A stretch of DNA of 64,000 nucleotides, taken from positions 61,614 through 125,613 of the forward strand of contig NZ_JALQDG010000033.1 in assembly GCF_023631325.1 (NCBI RefSeq), given 5' to 3'. The stretch's first letter is position 1; each line of letters begins with the position of its first letter. Made by a program: the position numbers and the translations under genes. The notes beneath the pieces were generated by a model that was not told the origin of the DNA, ran no database searches, and saw only the letters and a program-made list of their open reading frames with translations. This DNA is from Caballeronia sp. INDeC2 (lineage in GTDB: Bacteria > Pseudomonadota > Gammaproteobacteria > Burkholderiales > Burkholderiaceae). Shown here in pieces: positions 42,459 to 51,375 of this stretch.

Positions 42459-43631
42459 ATGCGCGATTTTCTTTTAGACGATGCGGACCGGGCCTTCCGC
42501 ACCGAAGTCCGCGACTTCCTGCAACGCGAGCTTTTGCCGCGCGCCGCGGATATCGAAGACCGTCGGAGCTGGGATGCGGTCAAGCACGTTGTCCGCGCCC
42601 TCGGCGCGGCGGGCTATCTGAAGCTGATGTTCCCCGACCTGTACAAAGGCAAGCTCGCGCACCCCGGCCTCACGCACGCGACGATCCTTTCCGAAGAAGC
42701 GTCCTACATAAACTACGCGTTCGAGACGACCATCGCGACGGCTTTGTCATGCGCGTATCCGCTGCATCGTCATGCGAGCGAGCGCCTGCGCGACACCTAT
42801 CTCACGCCGATTCTCGAAGGCACGGCCATCGGCGCGATCTGCGTGACCGAGCCGAACGTCGGAAGCGATTCGGCGGGCATGGAGACGCGCATCGACTTCG
42901 ACGAGATGCGCAACGAGTGGGTCATCAACGGCTCCAAGCGGTATATCTCGAATGCGTCCGTCGCGGATGTCTACATCGTCTATGGCTTGACGAGCGATGG
43001 CATGACGGCTGTCGCCGTGCCAAAGAACGCGAAAGGCATGAGTTTCCCTCGCAACTATACGTTCATGGGGCGTCGCGGCTGCATCGTGGGCGAAGTCGGA
43101 TTCGACGATTGCCGCGTGCCGGCCGATCATCTGCTCGGCGAAAAAGGCGGCGGCTTTCGCATCATGCGCGGCATGTTCAACTTCGAGCGCGCGATTCTCG
43201 GCGGCTCGGGTCTCGGCGTCGCACGCAGCGCATTCGACATTGCGACCGCGCACGCACAAACGCGCAAATCCTTTGGTCAGGCGCTCGGCTGCAAGCAACT
43301 CATCTGGGACAAGATCGCGCAGATGAGCTGGCGCATCGACGCATCGGAGCTGATTACCTATCGCGCGACGAAGATGTACGACGCGGGCGCCGACGGCCGT
43401 GCGCTGATGAAGGAAGCCGCGATGGCCAAGCTCGTCGCGACCGAGACAGCGAACTATTGCGCCAACGAGACCGTGCAGATTCTCGGCGGCGACGGCATCA
43501 CGAAGGAATATGGCCGCGCCGAGCAGATCTATCGCGATGCGCGGGCGCTCACCATCGTCGGCGGCACGTCAGAAGTCGCCAAGTATCTGATCGCGGGACG
43601 CGATCTTCCCGACATCCGGATCACTCTCTAG
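42459..43631 (+). CDS. Acyl-CoA dehydrogenase
   Basis: The 390-residue flavoenzyme has the ACAD fold with ICVTEPNVGSDSAGMETRI and the C-terminal helical domain. The usual MCAD-position glutamate is replaced (IVGGTSEVAKYL), but a Glu lies at the isovaleryl-CoA dehydrogenase position, Glu243 in GMFNFERAILGG, so it should be active on short or branched acyl-CoAs. It lies between the hydrolase and CoA ligase genes and resembles CaiA/DmdC-type dehydrogenases; electrons would go to ETF. Confidence 0.92.
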   Translation: MRDFLLDDADRAFRTEVRDFLQRELLPRAADIEDRRSWDAVKHVVRALGAAGYLKLMFPDLYKGKLAHPGLTHATILSEEASYINYAFETTIATALSCAYPLHRHASERLRDTYLTPILEGTAIGAICVTEPNVGSDSAGMETRIDFDEMRNEWVINGSKRYISNASVADVYIVYGLTSDGMTAVAVPKNAKGMSFPRNYTFMGRRGCIVGEVGFDDCRVPADHLLGEKGGGFRIMRGMFNFERAILGGSGLGVARSAFDIATAHAQTRKSFGQALGCKQLIWDKIAQMSWRIDASELITYRATKMYDAGADGRALMKEAAMAKLVATETANYCANETVQILGGDGITKEYGRAEQIYRDARALTIVGGTSEVAKYLIAGRDLPDIRITL

Positions 43632-43646
43632 AGAGCAACACGCATC

Positions 43647-45221
43647 ATGCTCACGATCACGTCGCTTTTCGAAAACACGGTCGCCAAATATCCGGACCGT
43701 CCCGCGCTGACCTGCGGCGCCGTTTCACTCACGTATGCGCAGTGGAGCGCGCGCGTGCGGCGTCTCGCGCAGGCGCTCTTCGATCTGGGTGTGCGCCAGA
43801 TGGACCGCGTCGCGATTCTTCAAAAAACCTCCGACGCGACACCGACCGCCTACATGGCGTGCCAACTGCTCGGCGTAATCGCGGTGCCGATGAACTTTCG
43901 TCTCTCCGCCAACGAAGCCGCGTTCATACTGCGCGATGCGGGCGCGCGCGCGTTGATATACGACGACTCGATGTCGCCGGTCGTCGCGAAGATCGAGCAA
44001 TCGTTGCCGAACCTGCGCACCTACGTTTGCGTGAATAATGGCGCCGACATGCCCGCGCATCATCACGCGTTCGAAGCGCTGATCGCACGCGTGGAGCAAT
44101 TCGATGCGCCGCTGCCGCACCTCCAACCCGACGATATCTCCGCGCTCGTCTATACATCAGGCACCACGGGCCGGCCGAAGGGCGCAATACATACGCATGG
44201 CAACGACGTGTCCATCGCGACGAACTGCGTGATGGAGTACAGCCTCACGAGCACGGACTCGGCCTTGCATATCGCGCCGCTCTATCATGTCGGCGGGATG
44301 CAGGCGTATTTCGTGCCGCACCTGATGGTCGGCGCGCATAACGTGATCCTGCCTCGCTACGAACCGCTCGCGACGCTGAAGGCCATCGCGCATTACGGCA
44401 TCACGACGCTCTTCGCCGTGCCCACACAGATTCAGGACATGCTGTTCCATCCGGATTTCGCGTCGATCGATACGCACAGCCTGCGCATGATCACCACCGG
44501 CGGCGCGGCGATTCCCGCGAAGACGATGCAGCGCGTGATCGACGAGTTCTGCCCGAGCATCTTCAATGGCTATGGCATGACCGAAGCGAGCCTCACGCTG
44601 CTGCTGCATCCGCGCGATGCGCTCACCTGTCTCGGCTCGTGCGGCAAGCCCACGCTCATCAGCACATGTCGCGTGATCCGCAATGACCCCGAGCGCATCG
44701 TGACGCCGAATGAAACCGTTGCGGCGGGTGAAGTCGGCCAGTTGATCGTCAAGGGACCGCAGCTTGCGTCGGGCTACTGGAACAATCCCATCGAAACCGA
44801 CAAGAAGTTCAAATCCGGTTGGCTTTATACGGGCGATCTCTTCAGCATCGACGAGGGGGGTTATTTTCACTTTCAAGGCCGCGTCGACGACATGATCGTG
44901 TCGGGCGGCGAGAACATCTATCCGCGCGAGATCGAGGAAGTGCTGTATCACTGCCCCGGCGTGCAGGAAGCCGCGGTGATCGGAGTACCCGACGAAAAGT
45001 GGGGACAAGCGGTGACCGCCTTTATCGTGCGCAGCGTGTCGACGCTGACCGAAGACGATGTCGTCGCGTTCTGCAAATCCGGCGACGATCTCGCGCCTTA
45101 CAAGCGGCCCAAGAAGGTCTTCTTCGTCGATAAGCTGCCGCTGAATCCGAGCGGCAAAGTGCTGCGTCACGAACTCGCCGGAGCCGTTTATCAAAGCATG
45201 CTTTCAGGAGTCCCGCAATGA
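43647..45221 (+). CDS. AMP-forming acyl-CoA ligase
   Basis: The 524-residue ANL-superfamily enzyme has the P-loop YTSGTTGRPKGA (residues 169-180), FNGYGMTEASLTLL and YTGDLFSIDEGGYF, and a C-terminal catalytic lysine in LNPSGKVLRHEL. It activates a carboxylic acid to acyl-CoA with ATP. It resembles medium/short-chain or CaiC/DmdB-like ligases. Its stop overlaps the next gene start (ATGA), so expression with the crotonase gene is coupled. Confidence 0.93.
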   Translation: MLTITSLFENTVAKYPDRPALTCGAVSLTYAQWSARVRRLAQALFDLGVRQMDRVAILQKTSDATPTAYMACQLLGVIAVPMNFRLSANEAAFILRDAGARALIYDDSMSPVVAKIEQSLPNLRTYVCVNNGADMPAHHHAFEALIARVEQFDAPLPHLQPDDISALVYTSGTTGRPKGAIHTHGNDVSIATNCVMEYSLTSTDSALHIAPLYHVGGMQAYFVPHLMVGAHNVILPRYEPLATLKAIAHYGITTLFAVPTQIQDMLFHPDFASIDTHSLRMITTGGAAIPAKTMQRVIDEFCPSIFNGYGMTEASLTLLLHPRDALTCLGSCGKPTLISTCRVIRNDPERIVTPNETVAAGEVGQLIVKGPQLASGYWNNPIETDKKFKSGWLYTGDLFSIDEGGYFHFQGRVDDMIVSGGENIYPREIEEVLYHCPGVQEAAVIGVPDEKWGQAVTAFIVRSVSTLTEDDVVAFCKSGDDLAPYKRPKKVFFVDKLPLNPSGKVLRHELAGAVYQSMLSGVPQ

Positions 45222-46018
45222 GCGACCCCGTGCTGTACGAGCAGGACGGCCATATCGTCACGATGACGTTGAACCGCCCCGAAACGCGCAACGCCATCAC
45301 CGAAAAAGAAGTCGTCGATGCAATCATCGCATGCCTGGAGCGTGCGCAAGGCGACATGTCCGTGCGCGCGATCGTGCTGACGGGCGCGGGTCCGGCGTTC
45401 TCGTCGGGCGGCAACATCAAGCACATGCGCGATGAAGTCGGCACGTTTTCGGGTACGTCGGCGCATATTCGCGAGAATTATCGGCGCGGCATTCAGCGCA
45501 TTCCGCGCGCGTTTCATGAACTCGATGTTCCGTGCATCGCCGCCGTCAACGGTCCCGCGCACGGCGCCGGCTGCGATCTCGCGCTGATGTGCGATATCCG
45601 CATCGCGGGCGAAAGCGCCTTGTTTGCCGAGAGTTTCGCGAAGGTCGGCATCATTCCCGGCGATGGCGGCGCGTGGCTGTTGCCGCGGGCAATCGGCCTG
45701 TCGCGCGCCAATGAAATGATCTTTACCGGCAAGGCAATCGATGCGAAGCGCGCCGAGGCCTGGGGACTCGTATCGCGCGTCGTGCCCGATGCGGAGTTGA
45801 TGGAAACGGCGCTCACACTCGCACGCGAGATCGCGAGCAATGCGCCCGATATCCTGCGCATGTCGAAGCGCCTCGTGCGCGAAGGGCAACGCATGGACCT
45901 GCCGAGCCTGCTGGAGATGTCGGCGGCGTTTCAGGGCATTGCGCATCGCACGGCGGATCATCGGGAAGCGATCGCCGCCACGTTCGAGCGCCGCGCGCCC
46001 TCCTATACCGGAGACTGA
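45218..46018 (+). CDS. Crotonase-family enoyl-CoA hydratase/isomerase
   Basis: The 266-residue protein has the crotonase oxyanion framework (VLTGAGPAFSSGGNIKHM and NGPAHGAGCDLALMCDIRIA). The two catalytic glutamates of hydratase are not at the usual places: the first position is Asp (GCDLALM) and the second aligns with a Phe, while Asp appears in IIPGDGGAWLL, a layout closer to dienoyl-CoA isomerases. The true reaction is therefore open. It lies in the CoA-pathway operon. Confidence 0.9.
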   Translation: MSDPVLYEQDGHIVTMTLNRPETRNAITEKEVVDAIIACLERAQGDMSVRAIVLTGAGPAFSSGGNIKHMRDEVGTFSGTSAHIRENYRRGIQRIPRAFHELDVPCIAAVNGPAHGAGCDLALMCDIRIAGESALFAESFAKVGIIPGDGGAWLLPRAIGLSRANEMIFTGKAIDAKRAEAWGLVSRVVPDAELMETALTLAREIASNAPDILRMSKRLVREGQRMDLPSLLEMSAAFQGIAHRTADHREAIAATFERRAPSYTGD

Positions 46019-46021
46019 TGG

Positions 46022-47353
46022 ATGGGCACATCCGCCATCGCGTTCATTCATGAACTGACGTTCGATGTGCTGCCCGGGCGGGTCATCGAACAGGCCAAGC
46101 TATGCGTGCTCGACCTGCTCGGCGTCGCGCTTGCGGGGCGAAAGACCGAGCTGTCGCGCATCGCGGGCGATCACGCCTTCGAGTTCTTCGCGCCCGGCGC
46201 GCTGCGTTCGCGCATGCTTTTCGATGGACGCGCCGCCAGCCCCATCGGCGCAGGTCTCGCGGGCGCGATGACCATCGATAGCTGCGACGGCCACGACGGT
46301 CACGCGCAGACCAAAGGCCATGTCGGCGTAACCGTACTGCCCGCGCTGCTCGCGCTCGCCGACATGCGGCCCGGCATGAGCGGCCGCGAGTTCCTCGCAT
46401 GCGTCGTGCTCGGCTATGAACTCGGCACGCGCGCGGGCATTGCGTTGCACGCGAGCGCCTGCGATTATCATACGTCGGGCGCATGGAACGCCCTGGCTGC
46501 GGCGGCGCTCGCCGCGCGCGTGCTGCCGCTCGATATGCGGCGAACGCGCGAAGCGCTCGGCATCGCGGAGTATCACGGGCCACGCAGTCAGATGATGCGC
46601 TGCATCGATCACCCGACGATGGTGAAGGACGGTTCCGGCTGGGGCTGCATGGCGGGCCTCTCCGCTGCGTTTCTCGCGCAGCGCGGCTTCACGGGCGCGC
46701 CCGCGCTGACCATCGAACAGGACGAAACCCGCAGTCTTTGGAACGATCTGAGCGAACGCTGGCGCATCATGGAGCAATACTTCAAACCGCAACCTGTCTG
46801 CCGATGGGCGCATCCCGCCATCGATGCGGCGCTCGCGCTCAAGTCGAAGCACGGCTTCACGAGCGAGCAGATTCGCGCGGTGAACGTGCGCACGTTCCAT
46901 CATGCGACGCGGCTCGCGCACGCCGCGCCGGCATCGACCGAAGAGGCGCAATACAGTCTGCTCTTTCCCGTTGCGGTCGCGTTGCAACATGGCGCGGTGA
47001 ACTTCGACGCGCTTCACGGCGATGCGCTTCGCGATCAGGAAGTCCTTCGCCTGAGCCATATCATCCGCGTCAAGGAAGGCGCGGAGTACACATCGCGTTT
47101 TCCTGGCGAGCGCTTCGCCGAAGTGAACATCGAACTAACGGATGGCAGGCGTTTCGATTCCGGCGCGACGCAAGCGTTGGGCGATCCCGACTTGCCGCTC
47201 GATGCAAACACGATCCGCGCCAAGTTTCGCGCCTTCGCCGAGCCCGCATGCGGCGCGAACATGGCGCGCGAACTGGAGCGCACCGTCGACATGCTCGACG
47301 CTCACGACGTGACGCCCCTGCTCGATCTCGTGCTCGGATCGATTCGCGTCTAG
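46022..47353 (+). CDS. MmgE/PrpD-family protein
   Basis: The 443-residue protein belongs to the MmgE/PrpD family: an all-helical domain with IDSCDGHDGHAQTKGHVGV and SACDYHTSGAWNALAAAAL, a substrate-site region, and MRCIDHPTMVKDGSGWGCMA. PrpD is 2-methylcitrate dehydratase, but the family also includes other dehydratases and epimerases, so the function here is not certain. It follows the crotonase gene by 3 bp and precedes the regulator by 3 bp, so it belongs to the operon. Confidence 0.9.
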   Translation: MGTSAIAFIHELTFDVLPGRVIEQAKLCVLDLLGVALAGRKTELSRIAGDHAFEFFAPGALRSRMLFDGRAASPIGAGLAGAMTIDSCDGHDGHAQTKGHVGVTVLPALLALADMRPGMSGREFLACVVLGYELGTRAGIALHASACDYHTSGAWNALAAAALAARVLPLDMRRTREALGIAEYHGPRSQMMRCIDHPTMVKDGSGWGCMAGLSAAFLAQRGFTGAPALTIEQDETRSLWNDLSERWRIMEQYFKPQPVCRWAHPAIDAALALKSKHGFTSEQIRAVNVRTFHHATRLAHAAPASTEEAQYSLLFPVAVALQHGAVNFDALHGDALRDQEVLRLSHIIRVKEGAEYTSRFPGERFAEVNIELTDGRRFDSGATQALGDPDLPLDANTIRAKFRAFAEPACGANMARELERTVDMLDAHDVTPLLDLVLGSIRV

Positions 47354-47356
47354 CGC

Positions 47357-48388
47357 ATGAACGCGAACGACATCCCGCCGGCCACACGCTCGATCAAGGC
47401 TGCGCGCGCGCCCGCGTCCATCGTCGATGGAGAGACGAAAACGCAGCGCATGGGCTTCTTCCTCGTCCCGCATTTCTCGATGATGGCGCTCAGCTCCGTC
47501 ACCGAGCCATTGCGCGCGGCCAATCGCGTGAGCGGCAAGGCGCTCTATAGCTGGCACCTCATCAGCGCGGACGGCGAGCCGGTTTCGTCGAGCTCGGGCT
47601 TCGCGCTGTTGCCCGACTTCGCGATCACTTCATCGCCGGAATTGAGTCATGTGTTCGTCGTCGCGAGCATCGGCGTGTCGAACTATCGCAATGCGCGCGT
47701 CTTCGAATTTCTGCGCCGCTATGCCGCGAAGGGATCGACGCTCGGCGGCATCAGTCTCGGCACGATGATCCTCGCGCGCGCGGGATTGCTCGACAAGCGC
47801 CGCTGCACGATCCACTGGGAAGCACTCAAGGAACTCGCCGACGAATTTCCGACGCTCGACGTAAGCCGCGATCTCTATTGCATCGAAGGCGATCGCATGA
47901 CATGCAGCGGCGGGACCGCCGCCATCGACATGATGCTCGATCTGATCGCGCGTCAGCATGGGCATCAACTGGCGGCGGAAGTTGCCGATCAATTCATCCA
48001 CACGCGCATGCGCACCGCGCAGGAAAGCCAGAAGATGGCGATCCAATGGCGCTATGGCGTGGAAGATCGCCGCATCGTACATGCGGTCTCGCTGATGGAG
48101 CAGAACATCGAGCGCCCCATTCCGATGAAGACGATCGCATCGCTCGCAGGCATTTCACCGCGCACGTTCGAGCGTATGTGGATCAAGCATTTCAACGTAC
48201 GGCCGTCGCAGTTTTATCTGGAGCTTCGGCTCAAGGCCGCGCAAAAGCTTATCCGCGAATCGTCGCTTTCTTTACTCGATGTCGCGATGCAGTGCGGGTT
48301 CGCGAGCGCGTCGCATCTCGGGCGATGCTACAAGCAATGCTTTGCGAAGACGCCCGGACAGGAACGCGCCGCGAGCGAGGCACGTTGA
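47357..48388 (+). CDS. GlxA-family (DJ-1/PfpI + AraC) transcriptional regulator
   Basis: The 343-residue protein has an N-terminal DJ-1/PfpI-type domain (about residues 30-200: MGFFLVPHFSMMALSSVTEP, GISLGTMILARAGLLDKRRC) and a C-terminal AraC HTH pair (PMKTIASLAGISPRTFERMW, SLLDVAMQCGFASASHLGRC). This architecture is used by GbdR, CdhR and related regulators of glycine betaine, carnitine and choline catabolism. Its location as the last gene of the transporter-catabolism cluster strongly suggests control of that cluster and a betaine-like effector. Confidence 0.92.
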   Translation: MNANDIPPATRSIKAARAPASIVDGETKTQRMGFFLVPHFSMMALSSVTEPLRAANRVSGKALYSWHLISADGEPVSSSSGFALLPDFAITSSPELSHVFVVASIGVSNYRNARVFEFLRRYAAKGSTLGGISLGTMILARAGLLDKRRCTIHWEALKELADEFPTLDVSRDLYCIEGDRMTCSGGTAAIDMMLDLIARQHGHQLAAEVADQFIHTRMRTAQESQKMAIQWRYGVEDRRIVHAVSLMEQNIERPIPMKTIASLAGISPRTFERMWIKHFNVRPSQFYLELRLKAAQKLIRESSLSLLDVAMQCGFASASHLGRCYKQCFAKTPGQERAASEAR

Positions 48389-48403
48389 AAAGTTATTGCG
48401 ATG

Positions 48404-49021
48404 TTATCCGGCATCGCCCGAACTGATCGCCGATTGCATGCTCTTCAATAGCTTCGTCAAATAGCGAAGCAAGCCGACCGTATCCCCGAATTCGATAAAG
48501 CCGGGTCTCACGCCATCGCTGAAAAGCAGCGTGCCGTCGAGCGTGTCATCGACGATCAACCCGGCATAAGCGGCGTGCGGTCTGTATTCGTCGGCGGCGA
48601 GGCTGAAGGTGTTGCCGTTCACGGCGGCATCGCGCAGACGCATGAGGAATTGCACTTCGGGCGCGCGCGACGCGGAAAGCCGGCGAATATCGAAGTATTC
48701 GGCGACAGCGAGAATCGCATTCGTGCACGGAACGATCAGCGCGAACGCGATGCGCTTGTCGGCAGTGTCGAACGATGGCCACGATAGCGCGTCTTCCTGC
48801 GGCGAACCTTTGGTCGGCGTGCCGTCTTCGCTATGCGTATGCGCTTCGGGATGCGAATGCTTGCGCGCGAGTAATGTCTGAGCCTTCGCAAAGTCCGGCG
48901 GCGGCGCACCGCGCTCGATCCAGTCGGACAGCAGGCTCGCGTAGGCATAAAGCGTCGTCAATTGCGCTTCGATGAAAACGACGCCGATTCTGCAAGCGTC
49001 CGGATGGCGGCTTTCGGGCAT
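48404..49021 (-). CDS. Conserved hypothetical protein
   Basis: The 205-residue soluble protein has no motif I recognise. It starts MPESRHPDACRIGVVFIEAQ, contains a His/Glu-rich stretch HSHPEAHTHSEDG (possible metal binding) and ends TKLLKSMQSAISSGDAG. ATG 49021 was chosen because AAAGGAG lies just upstream; a longer in-frame start at 49087 has no such site. It is convergent with the GlxA-type regulator gene and divergent from the porin. Confidence 0.65.
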   Translation of the reverse strand: MPESRHPDACRIGVVFIEAQLTTLYAYASLLSDWIERGAPPPDFAKAQTLLARKHSHPEAHTHSEDGTPTKGSPQEDALSWPSFDTADKRIAFALIVPCTNAILAVAEYFDIRRLSASRAPEVQFLMRLRDAAVNGNTFSLAADEYRPHAAYAGLIVDDTLDGTLLFSDGVRPGFIEFGDTVGLLRYLTKLLKSMQSAISSGDAG

Positions 49022-49416
49022 GGCTTCTCCTTTGCGTTTCCCCTTGATGTGCAATGTTTGCGCCTGAATAAAGATGGTGTGATTCATAGACAGTTAGTTG
49101 CGGACGTAACGACATGCGCGACGTGTCCGCATATGACCGTAATGTGGGCGAAATGCTACAAACGTCGTAAAGCAAATTTACCAATTACTGACGACGCGTT
49201 ATATTCGCATCGCTATAACGAGAAGCGACGTTCTGTCTGCTTCGTCGCGGTGGGACCTCTTGCCGCTTCCGTCGAAAGAAGCGGCGTCAATAACATCACG
49301 CACGACCGACCTTCGCGATGTCTCGCGAAGCCGGATGGCCGCGTTCGCGCTTCGAAAAGCGCCGCGCCGTTTTGCAATCGGGCCGCGTCGAGCGGACAAC
49401 ACCAAGGAAAAGAAGA
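49022..49416. other. Long upstream region of the porin gene
   Basis: No gene is credible in these 395 bp. It contains a probable sigma-70 promoter at 49177-49205, implying a leader of about 200 nt on the porin mRNA, which might be a target for small-RNA or RNA-chaperone control, as in other porin messages. Confidence 0.5.
49177..49205 (+). promoter_or_regulatory. Candidate sigma-70 promoter of the porin gene
   Basis: TTTACC at 49177-49182 and TATATT at 49200-49205 are separated by 17 bp. It lies about 210 bp upstream of the porin start. A good Shine-Dalgarno (AAGGAAAAG) precedes ATG 49417. Confidence 0.5.
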
Positions 49417-50571
49417 ATGAAGAAGCACATCGTAGCGGCCGCGGTATTGGGCATGTTCGGCATCGCGGCGCACGCGCAAAGCAGCGTCACGCTGTACGGG
49501 ATCATCGACGCCGGCATCACGTATGCGAACAAGGTCGCCGTGCTCGGCGGCCACGACAGCGTCGTGAAGTATGGCGACGGCGTCGCGCAAGGCAGCCGCT
49601 GGGGCCTGCGCGGCACGGAAGATCTGGGCGGCGGTCTCAAGGCGATCTTCGTGCTCGAAAACGGCTTCAACAGCGGCGACGGCACGCTCGGTCAAGGCGG
49701 CGCGTTGTTCGGCCGTCAGGCGTATGTCGGTCTTGCGAAGAACGAATACGGCTCGCTCACGTTCGGCCGTCAATACTCGTTCTCGACCGACTATCTCGGC
49801 GGCGGCTACACGATGGGCAGCCAGACGCCCGCGGGCAATTACGCGTATCACATCAACGATCTGGATCAGCTCACGTCGAGCCGCATCAACAACGCCGTCA
49901 AGTTCAGCAGCGCCAGTTTCTACGGCCTGACGTTCGGCGCAATGTACGGCTTCTCGAACTCGACGAACTTCGCGGGTTCGCCCACGACCGGAACCGGCGC
50001 GACCGCGGTGCAAGGCTCGTCGAGCGCGTACAGCTTCGGCTTGAACTACGCGCAAGGGCCGCTCGGCATCGGCGCGGCGTATACCAAGCTGCGCTATCCG
50101 AACGCGGCGACGCCGGCGTTCAGCGTGAGCATCGCCAACGTGAACACGCTCGGCCTGCACGATCTCGAAACCTTCGGCGTCGGCGCGCGTTACTCGATCG
50201 CCGCCGCCGTGATCTGGGCGAACTGGACGCACACGATGTTCCACCAGATCACGACCGGATCGTCGACGCTGAGCAACTACGAAATCGGCGGCAAGTACTC
50301 ATTCACGCCGGCATTGAGCGCGGGCATCGGCTATACGTTCTCCGATTTGAGCGGCAACTTCGACGGCCGCTGGCATCAGGTCAACGGCGTGGTGGATTAC
50401 GCGCTGTCGAAGCGCACCGATGTCTATCTGAGCGGCGCGTATCAGAAGGCGTCGGGCAGCAACCGCGGCCTGCCGGTGCAGGCGGAGATCGGCTCGTCGT
50501 CGTCGTTCATCGGCAATGCGGGCGCGAATTCGCAGCTGGTGACGCGCGTCGGTCTGCGCCACAAGTTCTGA
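49417..50571 (+). CDS. Gram-negative general porin
   Basis: The 384-residue outer membrane protein has a signal peptide (KKHIVAAAVLGMFGIAAHAQ) and the Burkholderia-type porin start SSVTLYGIIDAGITYANK, followed by alternating amphipathic strands, GSRWGLRGTEDLGGGLKAIF, and the terminal strand ending in LRHKF, with the terminal Phe typical of Bam-assembled barrels. It should form a trimeric general diffusion pore. A terminator follows. Confidence 0.95.
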   Translation: MKKHIVAAAVLGMFGIAAHAQSSVTLYGIIDAGITYANKVAVLGGHDSVVKYGDGVAQGSRWGLRGTEDLGGGLKAIFVLENGFNSGDGTLGQGGALFGRQAYVGLAKNEYGSLTFGRQYSFSTDYLGGGYTMGSQTPAGNYAYHINDLDQLTSSRINNAVKFSSASFYGLTFGAMYGFSNSTNFAGSPTTGTGATAVQGSSSAYSFGLNYAQGPLGIGAAYTKLRYPNAATPAFSVSIANVNTLGLHDLETFGVGARYSIAAAVIWANWTHTMFHQITTGSSTLSNYEIGGKYSFTPALSAGIGYTFSDLSGNFDGRWHQVNGVVDYALSKRTDVYLSGAYQKASGSNRGLPVQAEIGSSSSFIGNAGANSQLVTRVGLRHKF

Positions 50572-50589
50572 TCGACGGCTGGAATGATG

Positions 50590-50623
50590 AAAGCGCGACG
50601 CCTCAGCGGCGTCGCGCTTTTTT
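50590..50623. terminator. Rho-independent terminator after the porin gene
   Basis: A 13-bp perfect stem pairs 50590-50602 with 50608-50620 around the loop TCAGC, followed by a T-run (TTTTTT). Confidence 0.9.
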
Positions 50624-50687
50624 ATTCGTTCTATGCATCGAATCGTCCGATGCATCATCCAAAAAAGTCGGACCGCGCGGTGTCGCG

Positions 50688-51218
50688 TTACTTGGCCGCT
50701 TCCGCGGTCTTCGGCGCGGGAGCCGATCGCGCCAGGCGATTCGTTTCCAGATACACGGCGCGTTCCGCATCCGCCGGCGATACTTCACCGGCCTTGTCGC
50801 CCGTGAGATCGATCCGCGGCGCGCCCTGCACGAGGCAGGTCCAATAGCGATTGCCGCGGCACCAGACCTTGATCGCGCTGCGCAGTTCTTTTTCGTTGAG
50901 TTTGAGTTCTTCTGCGTGCTTCATCAGATCCTCGAAAATGCCGACCTTCAGCGGCACCTTCGGCGCGGGATTTTTCGGAAACGCGAGAGGAAAACGCTTC
51001 TGCAGCTTTCCGATCGTGTGCACGACCGGATCCACCGGTTTCGATGGAGCCGCGGCATTCGCGGGATTAGCCGATTTTGCCGGCTTGGCCGGATTCGCCT
51101 GCTTCGACGCAGCCGCCGGCGCAGGACGCCGCGCGTGCGCCGCCTTCTTCTTCGCTGCGTTGCTTGCAGCCTGTTTTGCGAGTTGCTCTTTCAGTCCGGC
51201 GAGTTGTTCGAAGCCCAT
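50688..51218 (-). CDS. ProQ/FinO-domain RNA chaperone-like protein
   Basis: The 176-residue protein has a short N-terminal helix (FEQLAGLKEQLAKQAASNAA), a basic Ala/Pro/Lys-rich linker and a C-terminal FinO/ProQ domain (about residues 60-165: IGKLQKRFPLAFPKN, PLKVGIFEDLMKHAEELKLN, WCRGNRYWTCLVQGAPRIDL). The domain binds structured small RNAs and mRNA 3' ends. ATG 51218 was chosen; a GTG one codon earlier is possible. It is convergent with the porin gene, whose long leader could be an RNA target, by speculation only. Confidence 0.88.
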   Translation of the reverse strand: MGFEQLAGLKEQLAKQAASNAAKKKAAHARRPAPAAASKQANPAKPAKSANPANAAAPSKPVDPVVHTIGKLQKRFPLAFPKNPAPKVPLKVGIFEDLMKHAEELKLNEKELRSAIKVWCRGNRYWTCLVQGAPRIDLTGDKAGEVSPADAERAVYLETNRLARSAPAPKTAEAAK

Positions 51219-51375
51219 CACATCGTGCCCGTAGAAAACGTATCCGGATTTTAACAGCCTCCGGTGACGACCTCGTTGCGGGCAGCGGCGGCCTTATCGG
51301 AAAGCATCGGGCCCCGAAAGGGCCGCGCTGCCGGCGCTATCCGCTTCTGCGCATGAACGTTCGGTCGCAAACGTT

